Assembly: GCA_002162095.1 (NCBI GenBank)
Contig: CP021424.1
Span: 248,001-312,000 of the forward strand
Origin: Armatimonadetes bacterium Uphvl-Ar2
GTDB lineage: Bacteria > Armatimonadota > Fimbriimonadia > Fimbriimonadales > Fimbriimonadaceae
Direction of reading: 5' to 3'
Length of the DNA stretch: 64,000 nucleotides
In this document: piece by piece, positions 1 to 8,330 of the stretch
Layout of the letters: each line of letters opens with the position of its first letter
How positions within the stretch are numbered: position 1 is the stretch's first letter
The notes under the pieces: model-generated
Database searches by the model: none
The model's input: only the letters and a program-made list of their open reading frames with translations
Told to the model about the DNA's origin: nothing
Translations under genes and position numbers: made by a program

Positions 1-37
1 AGATGCGTCAGCGCTTCCGCCGCGCGGCGTGAGCTAA
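1..37 (+). CDS. possible 3' end of an upstream gene
   Basis: A GC-rich open stretch enters at the left edge and stops at a TAA ending at 37; read in that frame it gives a tail like DASALPPRGVS. Base composition drops sharply just after the stop. The following pseudopilin-like proteins also end with a short V/I-D-x-x tail, so this could be another member, but eleven residues are too few to tell. Confidence 0.3.
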   Translation, partial: DASALPPRGVS

Positions 38-112
38 GTTGCGAATAAGTCTTTAGACCTATATTTTGCCCCCCCCTTGACATGTGAAGGCTAGGTTTCG
101 CGATTCTTCTGT

Positions 113-118
113 TACAAT
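113..118 (+). promoter_or_regulatory. -10 box TACAAT, leaderless-type
   Basis: TACAAT is followed by exactly 6 nt and then the ATG at 125. No Shine-Dalgarno fits in between, so transcription probably starts at or next to the start codon. A TTGACA at 77-82 is too far upstream (30 nt gap) to be its -35. Confidence 0.55.
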
Positions 119-124
119 GTAGTC

Positions 125-484
125 ATGCGAAGCACGATTGCAAAGTTCGCCCTTTCCACCGTCTTTGGCGTGACACTCGGTCTGGGACTCGGTAGCGTGA
201 CCCCAGCCCCAACAACGCCAACGCCGGCGCAAGAGCTGTTTGACCGGCCGCTTCCAAACAACTGTCACACTTACGATTGTTGTGGGGATGGAACGCCTTT
301 GTGCGTAAACAAGAGCTTTCGATACGGTGCTGGTGTTCCATGGTGGAATTCGAACGCAGGGGGCCCATCATATGCACTCAATTGTGCGGTGGCGCATTTT
401 GAGTTGTCTGGATGCAACGGCGCAATCCTAAGAGTCGATTACCTCAATCGCCTTTGTTGCAGAATGCCGTCGGCCGGAGAGTAG
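125..484 (+). CDS. small secreted cysteine-rich protein, unknown function
   Basis: The 119-residue product starts with a typical signal peptide (MRST, then a hydrophobic stretch to about residue 25, followed by a Pro/Thr-rich linker). The mature part holds eight cysteines, including two CC pairs (near residues 52 and 112), which suggests a small disulfide-stabilised extracytoplasmic domain. I do not recognise the family. It lies 8 nt ahead of the first pseudopilin-like gene and shares its low GC content, so the two are probably co-transcribed. The start is supported by a leaderless-type -10 box 6 nt upstream. Confidence 0.6.
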   Translation: MRSTIAKFALSTVFGVTLGLGLGSVTPAPTTPTPAQELFDRPLPNNCHTYDCCGDGTPLCVNKSFRYGAGVPWWNSNAGGPSYALNCAVAHFELSGCNGAILRVDYLNRLCCRMPSAGE

Positions 485-492
485 TGCTAGAC

Positions 493-1188
493 ATGCGAAG
501 AAGAAATTTGGATTCCAAGAGATATGGACTCACACTTACTGAGGTTGTCGTTTCGATTGCAATTATTGCGGTTGTGAGCCTCATTACCTTCGGCGTAATG
601 ATGAAAGCAAAGGACTCTTCTAAAGATGCAGTTGTGTTCAGCAACTTGAAGCAAATCGGGACTAGTCACTTGTTATATTCTCAAGATTTTGACGACGGAA
701 TGCCAAATCATGTGCCAGTGAATGGAGGAAAGCCGGTGAACGCTGAGCCTGGCAAGCCGTTTGACCCCAAGAAGCCTGGCAATATTGTCAAGTATATTGA
801 AAACCCTACTGGTTGGAAATCTCTCCTACAGAACTACGGTGCTAGCTCCGACATGTTCTTCTCCCCGGCAGATCCCTTTGCAAGAACTGACAAAGTGCTC
901 TATGGAACTGTTGGCCCGTCCAATTCCAAGGACACTTCTATAACCTATCCAAGCGGGACAATAACTCCAATCGCAGTAGAAGATGGACGTGTCTACTGGA
1001 CTTTGACTCAGGCTGAGGAATCGAATCGCAATGAAAGTCGTCCACTGCTCATTACGAACATTTATCATCCTCAAAACTCGAAGAAGGCACTGACTGTTCA
1101 TCGATTGAGTAGAAGCGTTCCGTCATGGTATCTTGAGGGTAACGTCCGATCCGTTGATCTTAGGACCGCCAGTCCGATTCATGACTGA
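493..1188 (+). CDS. prepilin-type N-terminal methylation domain protein (pseudopilin-like 1)
   Basis: A type IV prepilin leader is visible: a short charged segment, then YGLTLTEVVVSIAIIAVVSL with the cleavage glycine and Glu+5 of the class III signal. The body carries the motif SNLKQIGTSHLLYSQDFDDG and ends with TVHRLSRSVPSWYLEGN. Such proteins are abundant in Armatimonadota and Planctomycetes and are usually filed under type II secretion or pilin-like proteins; their true role is mostly unknown. The ATG at 493 is preferred over the one at 412, because it places the leader right before the hydrophobic helix and has GGAGAG upstream. It is one of three paralogues here and is AT-richer than most of the window. 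Confidence 0.8.
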   Translation: MRRRNLDSKRYGLTLTEVVVSIAIIAVVSLITFGVMMKAKDSSKDAVVFSNLKQIGTSHLLYSQDFDDGMPNHVPVNGGKPVNAEPGKPFDPKKPGNIVKYIENPTGWKSLLQNYGASSDMFFSPADPFARTDKVLYGTVGPSNSKDTSITYPSGTITPIAVEDGRVYWTLTQAEESNRNESRPLLITNIYHPQNSKKALTVHRLSRSVPSWYLEGNVRSVDLRTASPIHD

Positions 1189-1251
1189 ATGTTTACAGTC
1201 GGCATTGATAATCGCCGTCTTACTGGAGTCCAACGGCCGGAGATTAAGTCT

Positions 1252-1944
1252 GTGAAAGCACCTCACCTGGGATGTAGAAGCAAGCAAGAAGGCTTCACGT
1301 TGACTGAGTTGGTCGTTTGCATTGCAATTGTTGCCATCGCAAGCTTGATTACTTTCGGAGTCATCATGCGGGTGAAAGACGGTGCCAAGGACACGACTGT
1401 CCTCTCGAATTTGAGGCAAATCGGAGTGAGTCACATCCTGTACGCGCAGGACTACGACGATGGCCTGCCCTCCATCGTACCCGTAAGTGGCGGCGTTCCT
1501 TCCTCATATAACCAGGGAGATCGAATTGAAGACATTCCGATGACAACCTTTAAAGGCGACGCGAAGGGGTGGAAAGGGCTGTTGATTCCATATGGGCCAG
1601 AAAGTGGGATGTTTTATTCTCCCGCTGACCCCTACGCGCGCTCGAATCATGCGCTCTTTGGCACTTCCGGACCATACGATTCTGCAGACTCGTCGGTCAC
1701 TTATTGCATGGGCGCCATGATACCTTCATCGGTTCATCAAGGATTTGTCTTCTGGAGGCTATCTCGGGCCGAGGAGTGGAATCGCGACGGCATTCGCCCA
1801 TTCTTGGTAACAAACATTTTTGAGCCAACAGGACAAATGAAGTCAATAACCGTCCACCGCCTTGGACGGAGGGTACCTGCTTGGTACCTGGAGGGTAACA
1901 GCAAGATGATTGATGTAAAGCAGGCAAACCCCGCTTATAACTGA
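1252..1944 (+). CDS. prepilin-type N-terminal methylation domain protein (pseudopilin-like 2)
   Basis: This is a close paralogue of the preceding gene, with the leader QEGFTLTELVVCIAIVAIAS and the same middle (SNLRQIGVSHILYAQDYDDG) and end (TVHRLGRRVPAWYLEGN). A GTG start at 1252 gives a normal short prepilin leader and has GGAG 9 nt upstream; an ATG at 1189, directly after the previous stop, would add 21 residues that look unlike a leader and has no ribosome site. Tandem duplication of the pair is the simplest explanation. GC content is low, as in its partner. The function is unknown beyond pilus or pseudopilus-type membrane export. Confidence 0.75.
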   Translation: MKAPHLGCRSKQEGFTLTELVVCIAIVAIASLITFGVIMRVKDGAKDTTVLSNLRQIGVSHILYAQDYDDGLPSIVPVSGGVPSSYNQGDRIEDIPMTTFKGDAKGWKGLLIPYGPESGMFYSPADPYARSNHALFGTSGPYDSADSSVTYCMGAMIPSSVHQGFVFWRLSRAEEWNRDGIRPFLVTNIFEPTGQMKSITVHRLGRRVPAWYLEGNSKMIDVKQANPAYN

Positions 1945-2037
1945 GCTCAAAGTCCAAATTGGCCAATTCCACGGGGCGTCAACCGGATGGTGCGAAGTGG
2001 AGTTGGCCCAGTTAATGAAGGCCAAAAAACAAAAAGT

Positions 2038-2111
2038 TGGCTGCCCGACAGGGACTCGAACCCCGACTGGCGGTACCAGAAACCGGTGTCCTACCATTAG
2101 ACGATCGGGCA
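2038..2111 (-). tRNA. tRNA-Gln (CTG)
   Basis: Read on the minus strand the gene folds as a tRNA: acceptor TGCCCGA/TCGGGCA, D stem GTC/GAC, anticodon loop TTCTGGT with CTG, T arm CGGGGTTCGAGTCCCTG, discriminator G and an encoded CCA (2038-2040). The first pair is U1-A72, which is the feature that bacterial GatCAB recognises in tRNA-Gln. The outermost anticodon-stem pair looks like a C-C mismatch. A T-rich stretch follows the 3' end. Confidence 0.9.
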
Positions 2112-2196
2112 GACCGTACTCCTCTATTATGGCCGTTCCGGCCTCGAACCTGACATCCCAGCGGGACCCCGCACCGACGAGGTAGAACCCTTCTCC

Positions 2197-2841
2197 ATGC
2201 GCCAACAGGGACTCACCTTCATCGAGATCCTGGTGGGCGTCACCATTGCCCTCGTCCTCATCGGCCTCATCACCACCTCCGCCCTCCGCGCCCGCGAGGC
2301 CGCCAAGGACACCGTCGCCCTCTCCAACATCAAGCTGGTGGGCTACGCGCACATCCTCTACGCGGCGGATAACGACGAGCACTTCCCCTATTGGGTGCCC
2401 CTGGCCCTCCCCGGCGGGGGTGCCGAGCAAGAGGGAGCCACCCTCATAGAAACCGAGGTCCAGCCCACGCGCTGGAAGCAGCTCCTGCTCCCCTACGTCG
2501 AAAACGGCAACCTCTTCTACTCCCCCGGCGACCCCTTCGCCAAAACCCGCACGCCCCTGGCCGGCACGCGCGGCCCCGCCAATTCCGAAGAAACCAGCTG
2601 GACCTACAGCGCCGCCGCCGACGGCCTGAAGGTGCTGCCCGATGGTGGCCAGCAGTGGACCGAAACCGAGGCCACCGAGGGTGTGCAGCGCACCGGCCTG
2701 CCGCTCCTCATCGCCAACCTGGTGCACAAACCGGAGGAGAAGCCCGCCCGCCTCGTCACCGTCCACCGCCTGGGCGAGCGCGTGCCCGGCTGGAACCCCG
2801 ACGGCAGCGTGCGCATGGTGGACCTCAGCCGCCTGCGCTAG
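2197..2841 (+). CDS. prepilin-type N-terminal methylation domain protein (pseudopilin-like 3)
   Basis: The leader MRQQGLTFIEILVGVTIALV carries the cleavage Gly at residue 5 and Glu+5. The middle matches the two paralogues upstream (SNIKLVGYAHILYAADNDEH, FYSPGDPFAKT, GTRGPANSEETSWTYS) and the end gives TVHRLGERVPGWNPDGS then RMVDLSRLR. At 214 residues it is slightly shorter. Unlike the first two copies it is strongly GC-rich, like the rest of the window, so the paralogues have different compositional histories. The product is probably inner-membrane-anchored or part of a pseudopilus. Confidence 0.82.
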   Translation: MRQQGLTFIEILVGVTIALVLIGLITTSALRAREAAKDTVALSNIKLVGYAHILYAADNDEHFPYWVPLALPGGGAEQEGATLIETEVQPTRWKQLLLPYVENGNLFYSPGDPFAKTRTPLAGTRGPANSEETSWTYSAAADGLKVLPDGGQQWTETEATEGVQRTGLPLLIANLVHKPEEKPARLVTVHRLGERVPGWNPDGSVRMVDLSRLR

Positions 2842-2853
2842 CCTCGCTCCAAG

Positions 2854-2859
2854 TAACAT
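2854..2859 (+). promoter_or_regulatory. -10 box TAACAT, leaderless-type
   Basis: TAACAT is followed by 6 nt and the ATG at 2866, with no Shine-Dalgarno sequence between. Confidence 0.45.
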
Positions 2860-2865
2860 GGGTGC

Positions 2866-3351
2866 ATGAGTTGCGACTTTGCCGCCAGCTACGCCCTGTG
2901 CCGAGGCCGATTTGACCAAGAACTGGCCGACCTGACCGACGCCCAAATGCAGTGGCGGATGTATCCGGGTTCGCTTTCTATCGGCGAGATGGCCCTCCAC
3001 CTGGCCGGGGTCGAAATCTGGTTCATCCACCAGATGAACGGGCAACCCATCCCCGCCGAATACCAACTCCTCGTTAGCTGCGCCACCGAGGGCGTGGTGA
3101 ACGACAACCCCTTCCCCATCCCCACCCCCGAGATTACGGCCGCCAAGGTCAAGGAAGCTCTGGCCACCGCGCGGGGCCTGGTGGATCCGGTGGTCAGCAA
3201 CCCCACCGATGCCCAACGCGCCGCCACGATCCAGAGCGCCCTCGGCCCCATCATTGATGGCACGGGCGCCTTGGCGCGCATTGCCTTCCACCCCGGCTAC
3301 CACCACGGGCAGGCGTACCAAATGCGCATGCACCCGGATTTCCCGGCCTAA
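2866..3351 (+). CDS. DinB-superfamily protein
   Basis: The 161-residue product has the pattern of a DinB four-helix-bundle metalloprotein: a first histidine in MALHLAGVEIW (H45) and an H-x3-H pair in HPGYHHGQAYQM (H142, H146), the usual three metal ligands. Length fits the family. Members include DNA-damage-induced proteins and thiol (bacillithiol, mycothiol) dependent transferases; which applies here cannot be read from sequence. It is a single gene between a pseudopilin and a convergent pair, with a probable leaderless start. Confidence 0.75.
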   Translation: MSCDFAASYALCRGRFDQELADLTDAQMQWRMYPGSLSIGEMALHLAGVEIWFIHQMNGQPIPAEYQLLVSCATEGVVNDNPFPIPTPEITAAKVKEALATARGLVDPVVSNPTDAQRAATIQSALGPIIDGTGALARIAFHPGYHHGQAYQMRMHPDFPA

Positions 3352-3377
3352 ACATCCCAACAAGACAAACAAGAAAA

Positions 3378-3408
3378 CCCCCACCCTCAAAGCTCCTGAG
3401 GGTGGGGG
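3378..3408 (-). terminator. rho-independent terminator for the left-going pair
   Basis: A perfect 12-bp stem (CCCCCACCCTCA pairing with 3397-3408) encloses a 7-nt loop. On the minus strand it is followed by a T-rich stretch (TTTTCTTGTTTGTC), so it ends the left-going genes; it may also slow transcription coming from the DinB gene. Confidence 0.75.
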
Positions 3409-3429
3409 CGAGTTGAGCCGTCGTTCAGG

Positions 3430-3702
3430 TTAAGCCGCTTGGGCCACCAGGACGGGGCGACTTTCTAGCACCAGCGGCATCACACTGTGCTGTTCGCACA
3501 AGTTCCGCACGTCGGTCCAGTCCATCTCATCGGTGATGTGGGCCTGACTCGCGTCGATTTGAACGCGTCGGATCCCATGGTCGAGCGAACTCAACCGGTG
3601 GCCCAATGCTTCCACGAGAAACTGAGCTTCCCGCGCATCGGATTCCCCAATCAACCAGCTCGCCATCACCGATTGACCCGGCGTGGTGTCCACAAGAATC
3701 AT
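3430..3702 (-). CDS. small protein of unknown function
   Basis: This 90-residue cytoplasmic-looking protein has no signal peptide or membrane helix. It begins MILVDTTPGQSVMASWLIGE and alternates short hydrophobic strands and helices, a pattern compatible with a small alpha/beta (STAS-like) fold, but there is no diagnostic motif. It lies 6 nt downstream of the next gene on the same strand and the two are clearly one transcript ending at the strong hairpin 3378-3408. I do not recognise it. Confidence 0.55.
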   Translation of the reverse strand: MILVDTTPGQSVMASWLIGESDAREAQFLVEALGHRLSSLDHGIRRVQIDASQAHITDEMDWTDVRNLCEQHSVMPLVLESRPVLVAQAA

Positions 3703-3708
3703 AGGGGC

Positions 3709-4053
3709 TTAGGCCGCCGAGTAGGCGACGTACTGCTCCTTGCCTTCCAGGACGGCCTGCAGGCGCTCGTCGATCAGCGAGTGGGCTTCGGCTTCCGTGC
3801 GGGCCACATAGGTCACGCAGGTCGCGCCGGCAAACAGGCTGGCTTCGCGGGCGGCGTCCAGTCGATCCTTCACGCCAGAGTCCATGCGCGGCACCATGGC
3901 GTAGTCAAGAGTCACCGAGAAATGAGCCGGTCCCAAGTCGATGAGCAACTCGCGAAACTCATCGAAGAACACGTCGGCCTCGGGGGCAGTCAGATAGCCA
4001 CCAAAGCTCGCTTCGATCACATTGCTGGTCGGATTCCAGTTCAGGATGTACAT
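3709..4053 (-). CDS. small protein, possibly STAS/SpoIIAA-like
   Basis: The preferred ATG at 4053 gives 114 residues starting MYILNWNPTSNVIEASFGGY; a longer frame from 4155 runs through the clpX terminator hairpin and is unlikely. The order strand-strand-helix (residues 1-40) followed by FSVTLDYAMVPRMDS and a long helix resembles proteins of the SpoIIAA-like/STAS fold, but this rests on pattern alone. It is the first gene of a two-gene unit with the 90-residue protein downstream. Confidence 0.6.
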   Translation of the reverse strand: MYILNWNPTSNVIEASFGGYLTAPEADVFFDEFRELLIDLGPAHFSVTLDYAMVPRMDSGVKDRLDAAREASLFAGATCVTYVARTEAEAHSLIDERLQAVLEGKEQYVAYSAA

Positions 4054-4130
4054 AGGCTCGTTTTCCGTGCAATACCGTTGAGAACTCTCTCCTCGGCTTA
4101 CATGATGCTTATTCAACACTTCTAAACGAA

Positions 4131-4163
4131 ATTCGCCCGCACCACTACGGGGCACGGGCGAAT
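4131..4163 (-). terminator. terminator behind clpX
   Basis: A 9-bp stem (ATTCGCCCG with CGGGCGAAT) has a 15-nt loop and is followed on the minus strand by TTTCGTTT. It lies about 30 nt beyond the clpX stop. Confidence 0.6.
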
Positions 4164-4191
4164 CTGGTTCCCTTACTGGCTCGTAACTTGA

Positions 4192-5520
4192 CTAACTAGC
4201 AATTCTTTCGCCGTTCTCGGTGACCAGCAGCGGGGCCTCGCCCGACTCCAGAACACCATCCGGGATGATGACCTTGCGGACCGCATCGTTGCTCGGCACT
4301 TCGTACATCACTTCTTGCATCAGATGCTCGAGGATGCCACGCAGGGCACGGGCGCCGGTGCGCCGCTTCAGCGCTTCCTTGGCGATTTCAATGAGAGCCC
4401 CGTCTTGGATCTCCAGCGTCACGCCGTCCAGTTCAAAGAACTTGGCGTACTGCTTGACAATCGCGTTGCGCGGCTCGGTGAGGATGCGCACCAGGGCGTC
4501 CTCGTCCAACTGGTCCAGGGCGGTCAGCACCGGCAGTCGGCCAATGAATTCGGGAATCAAACCGAACTTGAGCAGGTCCTCGGGGTTTACATCGCGCAGG
4601 ATGTCCTTCTTGCGTTCCGTCTTGCTCTGCGGATCACTGCGGAAGCCCATCACGTTCTCCTTCATGCGGCGCTGGATAATCTCTTCCAGGCCCTCGAAGG
4701 CGCCTCCACAGATGAACAACACGTTGCGCGTGTCAATCTGCAAGTACTCTTGTTGCGGATGCTTGCGCCCACCTTGCGGCGGCACATTGGCGACCGTCCC
4801 TTCCAGGATCTTGAGCAGGGCTTGTTGCACCCCTTCACCGCTCACGTCCCGAGTAATCGAGGGGTTGTCGCTCTTGCGCGAGATTTTGTCAATTTCGTCC
4901 ACGTAAATGATGCCGCGCTCACAAAGCTCCTTTGCGTTGCGGCTATCAATGGCGTCGGCGGCTTGGTAGAGCTTGAGAAGGATGTTCTCAACATCCTCGC
5001 CCACGTAGCCGGCTTCCGTCAGGGCCGTGGCATCGGCAATGGCAAACGGCACGTTCAGCATGCGAGCCAGCGTCTGCGCCAAAAGCGTCTTACCGCTTCC
5101 GGTCGGCCCCACCATCAGGATGTTGCTCTTTTGCAGCTCCACCCCTTCTTCGCTGTCCGTCACGCGCTTGTAGTGGTTGTAGACCGCTACGGCAAGCGCC
5201 CGCTTGGCATGGTTCTGGCCAATGACGTACTGATCCAAGAAGGAGACAATCTCCTTCGGCTTCGGTACCTTGGCCGGTTCGGCGATCGCGGCGGCCGAAG
5301 CCGTTGCGACGCGTCGTCCTGCGGTCGGAGAGCTGACTCCCGCCGCCGGAGCGTCATTGCGCCGGAGTGAGGTGCCCCCTTCCTGCATGAGAATGTCGTT
5401 GCACAGCTCCACGCAATCCGAGCATACGGCTCCGTAGAGTCCCACAATCAACTTGGGGACTGCGTCCTTCGCCTTGCCACAGAGGCAACATCGGTCCTTC
5501 CATTCGCCAGTTTTCGCCAT
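4192..5520 (-). CDS. clpX: ATP-dependent Clp protease ATP-binding subunit ClpX
   Basis: ClpX is the AAA+ unfoldase that feeds tagged or misfolded proteins to ClpP. The 442 residues contain the N-terminal C4 zinc domain (C11, C14, C33, C36), Walker A GPTGSGKT (138-145), Walker B IIYVDEID (204-211), the pore loop GYVGED (171-176) and the C-terminal small AAA domain with [12 protein letters not shown]. Length is normal. An AGGA sequence lies about 10 nt before the ATG. It is the last gene of tig-clpP-clpX, 22 nt behind clpP, and ends at the hairpin 4131-4163. Confidence 0.97.
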   Translation of the reverse strand: MAKTGEWKDRCCLCGKAKDAVPKLIVGLYGAVCSDCVELCNDILMQEGGTSLRRNDAPAAGVSSPTAGRRVATASAAAIAEPAKVPKPKEIVSFLDQYVIGQNHAKRALAVAVYNHYKRVTDSEEGVELQKSNILMVGPTGSGKTLLAQTLARMLNVPFAIADATALTEAGYVGEDVENILLKLYQAADAIDSRNAKELCERGIIYVDEIDKISRKSDNPSITRDVSGEGVQQALLKILEGTVANVPPQGGRKHPQQEYLQIDTRNVLFICGGAFEGLEEIIQRRMKENVMGFRSDPQSKTERKKDILRDVNPEDLLKFGLIPEFIGRLPVLTALDQLDEDALVRILTEPRNAIVKQYAKFFELDGVTLEIQDGALIEIAKEALKRRTGARALRGILEHLMQEVMYEVPSNDAVRKVIIPDGVLESGEAPLLVTENGERIAS

Positions 5521-5542
5521 TACCGGTGATTCCTATCTAGGA

Positions 5543-6157
5543 TTATCGTGCACCTGGGCGCAGAACTTTATCCACCAGACCATATTCGTGCGCTTCGTCC
5601 GCACTCATGTAGTAGTCTCGGTCGCAATCCTTGGTCACTTGCTCGGCATCCTTGCCCGTCGCTTTCGCCAAAATCTTCATCAGGGCGTCCATACTGCGCC
5701 CCGCTTCCTGCACGGCGATCTTCATATCGGCCACCGTGCCCCGCGTGCCGCCGCTCACTTGGTGAATCATCACCCGCGAGTGGTCCAGCGCCGCGCGCTT
5801 GCCTTGGGTGCCCCCGGCCAGGAGTACGGCGCCCATGCTGGCCGCCATCCCCACGCACGTGGTCGCCACATCGCACTTGATCATCTGCATTGTGTCGTAG
5901 ATGGCCAAGCCCGCCGTGACGGAGCCGCCCGGGCTGTTGATGTAAAACTCGATGTCCTTGTCCGGGTCTTCCTTTTCCAGGAAGAGCAGCTGAGCCACCA
6001 GGAGGTTGGCCACGTAGTCATCCACGGGCGTCCCCAGGAACACAATGCGGTCCTTAAGGAGCCGGGACCAGATGTCGTAGCTTCGTTCGCCCCGTGCGGT
6101 TTGCTCAATGACAAAGGGGACGGACATGTTGACCATTGGCTCGTGCTCGTAGTTCAT
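5543..6157 (-). CDS. clpP: ATP-dependent Clp protease proteolytic subunit ClpP
   Basis: ClpP forms the tetradecameric serine protease chamber that works with ClpX. The catalytic triad is visible in its usual motifs: Ser107 in GMAASMGA, His132 in RVMIHQ and Asp181 in CDRDYYM. The [20 protein letters not shown] segment, which forms the oxyanion and substrate strand, is intact. The 204 residues match the family. It sits between tig and clpX on the same strand with AGAGAG just ahead of the ATG; this gene order is widely conserved. Confidence 0.97.
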   Translation of the reverse strand: MNYEHEPMVNMSVPFVIEQTARGERSYDIWSRLLKDRIVFLGTPVDDYVANLLVAQLLFLEKEDPDKDIEFYINSPGGSVTAGLAIYDTMQMIKCDVATTCVGMAASMGAVLLAGGTQGKRAALDHSRVMIHQVSGGTRGTVADMKIAVQEAGRSMDALMKILAKATGKDAEQVTKDCDRDYYMSADEAHEYGLVDKVLRPGAR

Positions 6158-6181
6158 GTTCTCTCTAGACGTCGGTAAATC

Positions 6182-6206
6182 GGCGGGGGATTCCTAGTCC
6201 CCCGCC
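6182..6206. other. strong intergenic hairpin between tig and clpP
   Basis: A 9-bp GC-rich perfect stem (GGCGGGGGA with TCCCCCGCC) has a 7-nt loop. No T tract follows on the minus strand, so it is more likely an attenuating, processing or mRNA-stabilising element within the operon than a full terminator. Confidence 0.5.
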
Positions 6207-6213
6207 CATAGAT

Positions 6214-7671
6214 TTACTTTTTGGCGTCCTTTTTGGCGGGAGCCTTCTTGGGCTTGGCTTCCGCGTCGTCGGCCTTCTCGGCCTTGGCCTTGGTGGCCTT
6301 GGGCTTTTCCGCCTTGGCTTCGGCGGCCGGCTCAGCCTTGGCCGCCTTCTTAGCAGCCTTGGGCTTGGCCTCGCCTTCGCCGATGTTCGCCTTGGCGCGG
6401 AGCTGCTCCATCACCAGGCTGTACATGGCACGGTAGATCACTTCGTCGCGAATGGCGTTGCCGTATTCGCGGGCAAAGGCTTCGATCTGATCTTCCGGCA
6501 CGCCATTCTCCATGGCGATCTGCAGGAAGTGCTTGGTGGCTTCCTGGTCCGTGATCTTCAGGTCTTCGGCCTTGAACACGCGCTCGATAATCACCGCGCG
6601 CTTCACGTGCATCTTGGCTTCTTCCTTCAGGCGCTCGACGAACTCTTCCACCGTCATGCCGTTGGCCTTGACGTACTCTTCGATGTTCGACTTGCGCGAC
6701 TGGAGCTCCTGCTGCACGTCCTGCAAGCGGCGGCTCAGCACCTGCTCCCAGGTGTTGTCTGCCACCTCGATCTTGCTCTCCTGCGTGAGGTGCAACAAGA
6801 TTTGCTCGTCTAATTCTTTGGTCGCCGAATCTTCATGCGCCCTTTCGAGCGCTTCACGCACCCGCGCCTTCAGGTCGTCCACGTTTTCCACGTTCATGGA
6901 CTTCGCAAAGGCGTCGTCCAGCTCGGGCACCCGCACGCTGCTCACGCTGCGCACCGTCACATCCACGTCCATCTTCTGGCCGGCCCACGCGCTGGTGGAG
7001 TAGTCATCGGGGAACGTGAGCTTCACCGACTTCATCTGCTCGGCTTCCATACCCACCAGGGCCTTGTCCAGGTCCTTGAAGGACTGACCCACTTGCACCA
7101 TCATCGTGCGGCCTTCGCCGGTGTCGGTCTTCGGCTTCAGGTTCACGACGACCATATCGCCTTCCTGAACCCCTCGGTCCGTCACCGCCTCGCGCTTGCC
7201 GGAACGGCCACGCAGCTCTTCCAGCTGGCGTTCCACGTCCTCATCGGTCACCACCTTCGTGCTCTTGGTGAGCGGGATGCCGTTGTAATCGGCCAGCTCC
7301 ACAATCGCGGGCAGCGGCACCTTGGCCTTAAACTTACATTCGTGCTTGTCCTCGTCAAAGGACTCCATTTCCACGGCGCCGTTGCCTTCGGGGGTCAGCT
7401 TTTCTTGCTCCAGGGCTTGCTGATAGGCGTCACGCACCACCACTTCGGCGGCGGCGTTCAGCAGTTGCTCACGCGGGATTGCGTTGCGAAGCAAGTGCTG
7501 GGGGGCGTGGCCCGGGCGGAAGCCAGGGATGCGCACGCGCTTCCCAAGGTCCTTGTAGGCGCGTTGGAAACCCGCACGAACAAGTTCCGGCGGGCACGAA
7601 ATCGTAAGGAGAACCGTGCAAGGGTTGAGGTCTTCGCGCTGGACCGTCAGCGCCGACGTCGAGGTGCTCAT
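6214..7671 (-). CDS. tig: trigger factor, ribosome-associated chaperone
   Basis: Trigger factor binds the ribosomal exit tunnel and folds nascent chains. The ribosome-docking signature GFRPGHAP lies near residue 50; an FKBP-like prolyl-isomerase domain spans roughly 165-255 and the long helical C-terminal chaperone domain follows. The last ~50 residues form an unusual Lys/Ala/Glu/Pro-rich low-complexity tail ending in KKAPAKKDAKK, making the protein 485 residues, somewhat longer than the usual 430-450. It heads the tig-clpP-clpX operon. Confidence 0.95.
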   Translation of the reverse strand: MSTSTSALTVQREDLNPCTVLLTISCPPELVRAGFQRAYKDLGKRVRIPGFRPGHAPQHLLRNAIPREQLLNAAAEVVVRDAYQQALEQEKLTPEGNGAVEMESFDEDKHECKFKAKVPLPAIVELADYNGIPLTKSTKVVTDEDVERQLEELRGRSGKREAVTDRGVQEGDMVVVNLKPKTDTGEGRTMMVQVGQSFKDLDKALVGMEAEQMKSVKLTFPDDYSTSAWAGQKMDVDVTVRSVSSVRVPELDDAFAKSMNVENVDDLKARVREALERAHEDSATKELDEQILLHLTQESKIEVADNTWEQVLSRRLQDVQQELQSRKSNIEEYVKANGMTVEEFVERLKEEAKMHVKRAVIIERVFKAEDLKITDQEATKHFLQIAMENGVPEDQIEAFAREYGNAIRDEVIYRAMYSLVMEQLRAKANIGEGEAKPKAAKKAAKAEPAAEAKAEKPKATKAKAEKADDAEAKPKKAPAKKDAKK

Positions 7672-7756
7672 GGCAGTGGTTCAGGTTACCTGGCTCGCCC
7701 CGCTTCCCTTCTGGTCCGTCCCTCTTGGGCGGCAAGAATGCCCGCAACCCCACGCA

Positions 7757-7790
7757 AAGAACCCCTGCACCATGCGGTACAGGGGTTCTT
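7757..7790 (-). terminator. terminator behind the TlpA-like gene
   Basis: An 11-bp perfect stem (AAGAACCCCTG with CAGGGGTTCTT) has a 12-nt loop and lies 22 nt past the stop of the left-going thioredoxin gene; only a short T run follows. Confidence 0.6.
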
Positions 7791-7811
7791 CGATCCAGGA
7801 GACGTGCAGGC

Positions 7812-8324
7812 TTAGAGGAGCGCCTTGATGGCGTTTTCCATGGTGCTCTGGCGCGAGTCGGCGTAGCCCACCCACACGTTGCGCACAATGCCTTGCTTGT
7901 CAATCAGCACGAACGTCGGGTAGCCACCCGTGCCGATCGTCTTGAAGTAAGCGTCGTTCTCCACCGTGAAGGTGTAGGTGTAGCCGTGGTCCGAAGCGTA
8001 CTTCTTGGCCGGCTCGGCGCCGCGCGTACGCTCACCCGCATTGGCACCGATCACTCGGAGGCCGCGATCGAAGTACCGCTTGTGCAGGTCTTGCATGAAC
8101 GGGCTGGCCGCCTTGCACGGGCCGCACCAGGTCGCCCAGAAGTCCAGGAGCACAACCTTGCCGCGCAGCGACTGGCTGGTAACCGTGGCCCCGGTCGTGG
8201 TCTTCATGCTGAAGGCCGGAACGGGCTTACCCACATGCTGCTGGCCGCGCTCTTGCGCCATGCCCATCGCAGAAAGGGTCAGAGCCGCCGCCGAAATCAT
8301 CGCCACTTTGGTAATCGTGCGCAT
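7812..8324 (-). CDS. TlpA-like periplasmic thioredoxin
   Basis: The 170-residue protein begins with a signal peptide (MRTITKVAMISAAALTLSAM, cleavage after about residue 23) and continues as a TlpA/AhpC-TSA thioredoxin domain with the redox motif WATWCGPC (C67, C70) and the cis-proline loop GGYPTFVLID. It probably reduces disulfides or supports cytochrome maturation outside the cytoplasm. The start at 8324 is favoured because it gives a clean signal peptide and lies 6 nt behind a TACAAT box; an upstream ATG would add 31 charged residues. It is a single-gene unit with its own terminator. Confidence 0.88.
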   Translation of the reverse strand: MRTITKVAMISAAALTLSAMGMAQERGQQHVGKPVPAFSMKTTTGATVTSQSLRGKVVLLDFWATWCGPCKAASPFMQDLHKRYFDRGLRVIGANAGERTRGAEPAKKYASDHGYTYTFTVENDAYFKTIGTGGYPTFVLIDKQGIVRNVWVGYADSRQSTMENAIKALL

Positions 8325-8330
8325 ACAGTG

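Noticed and set aside
77-82. TTGACA as -35 for the first gene
   Set aside because: The gap to TACAAT at 113 is 30 nt, too long for a normal promoter.
1843-3390. Long minus-strand open frame opposite the third pseudopilin and DinB genes
   Set aside because: It is the antisense of two well-supported genes, has low-complexity Gly/Val/Ala content and no motif.
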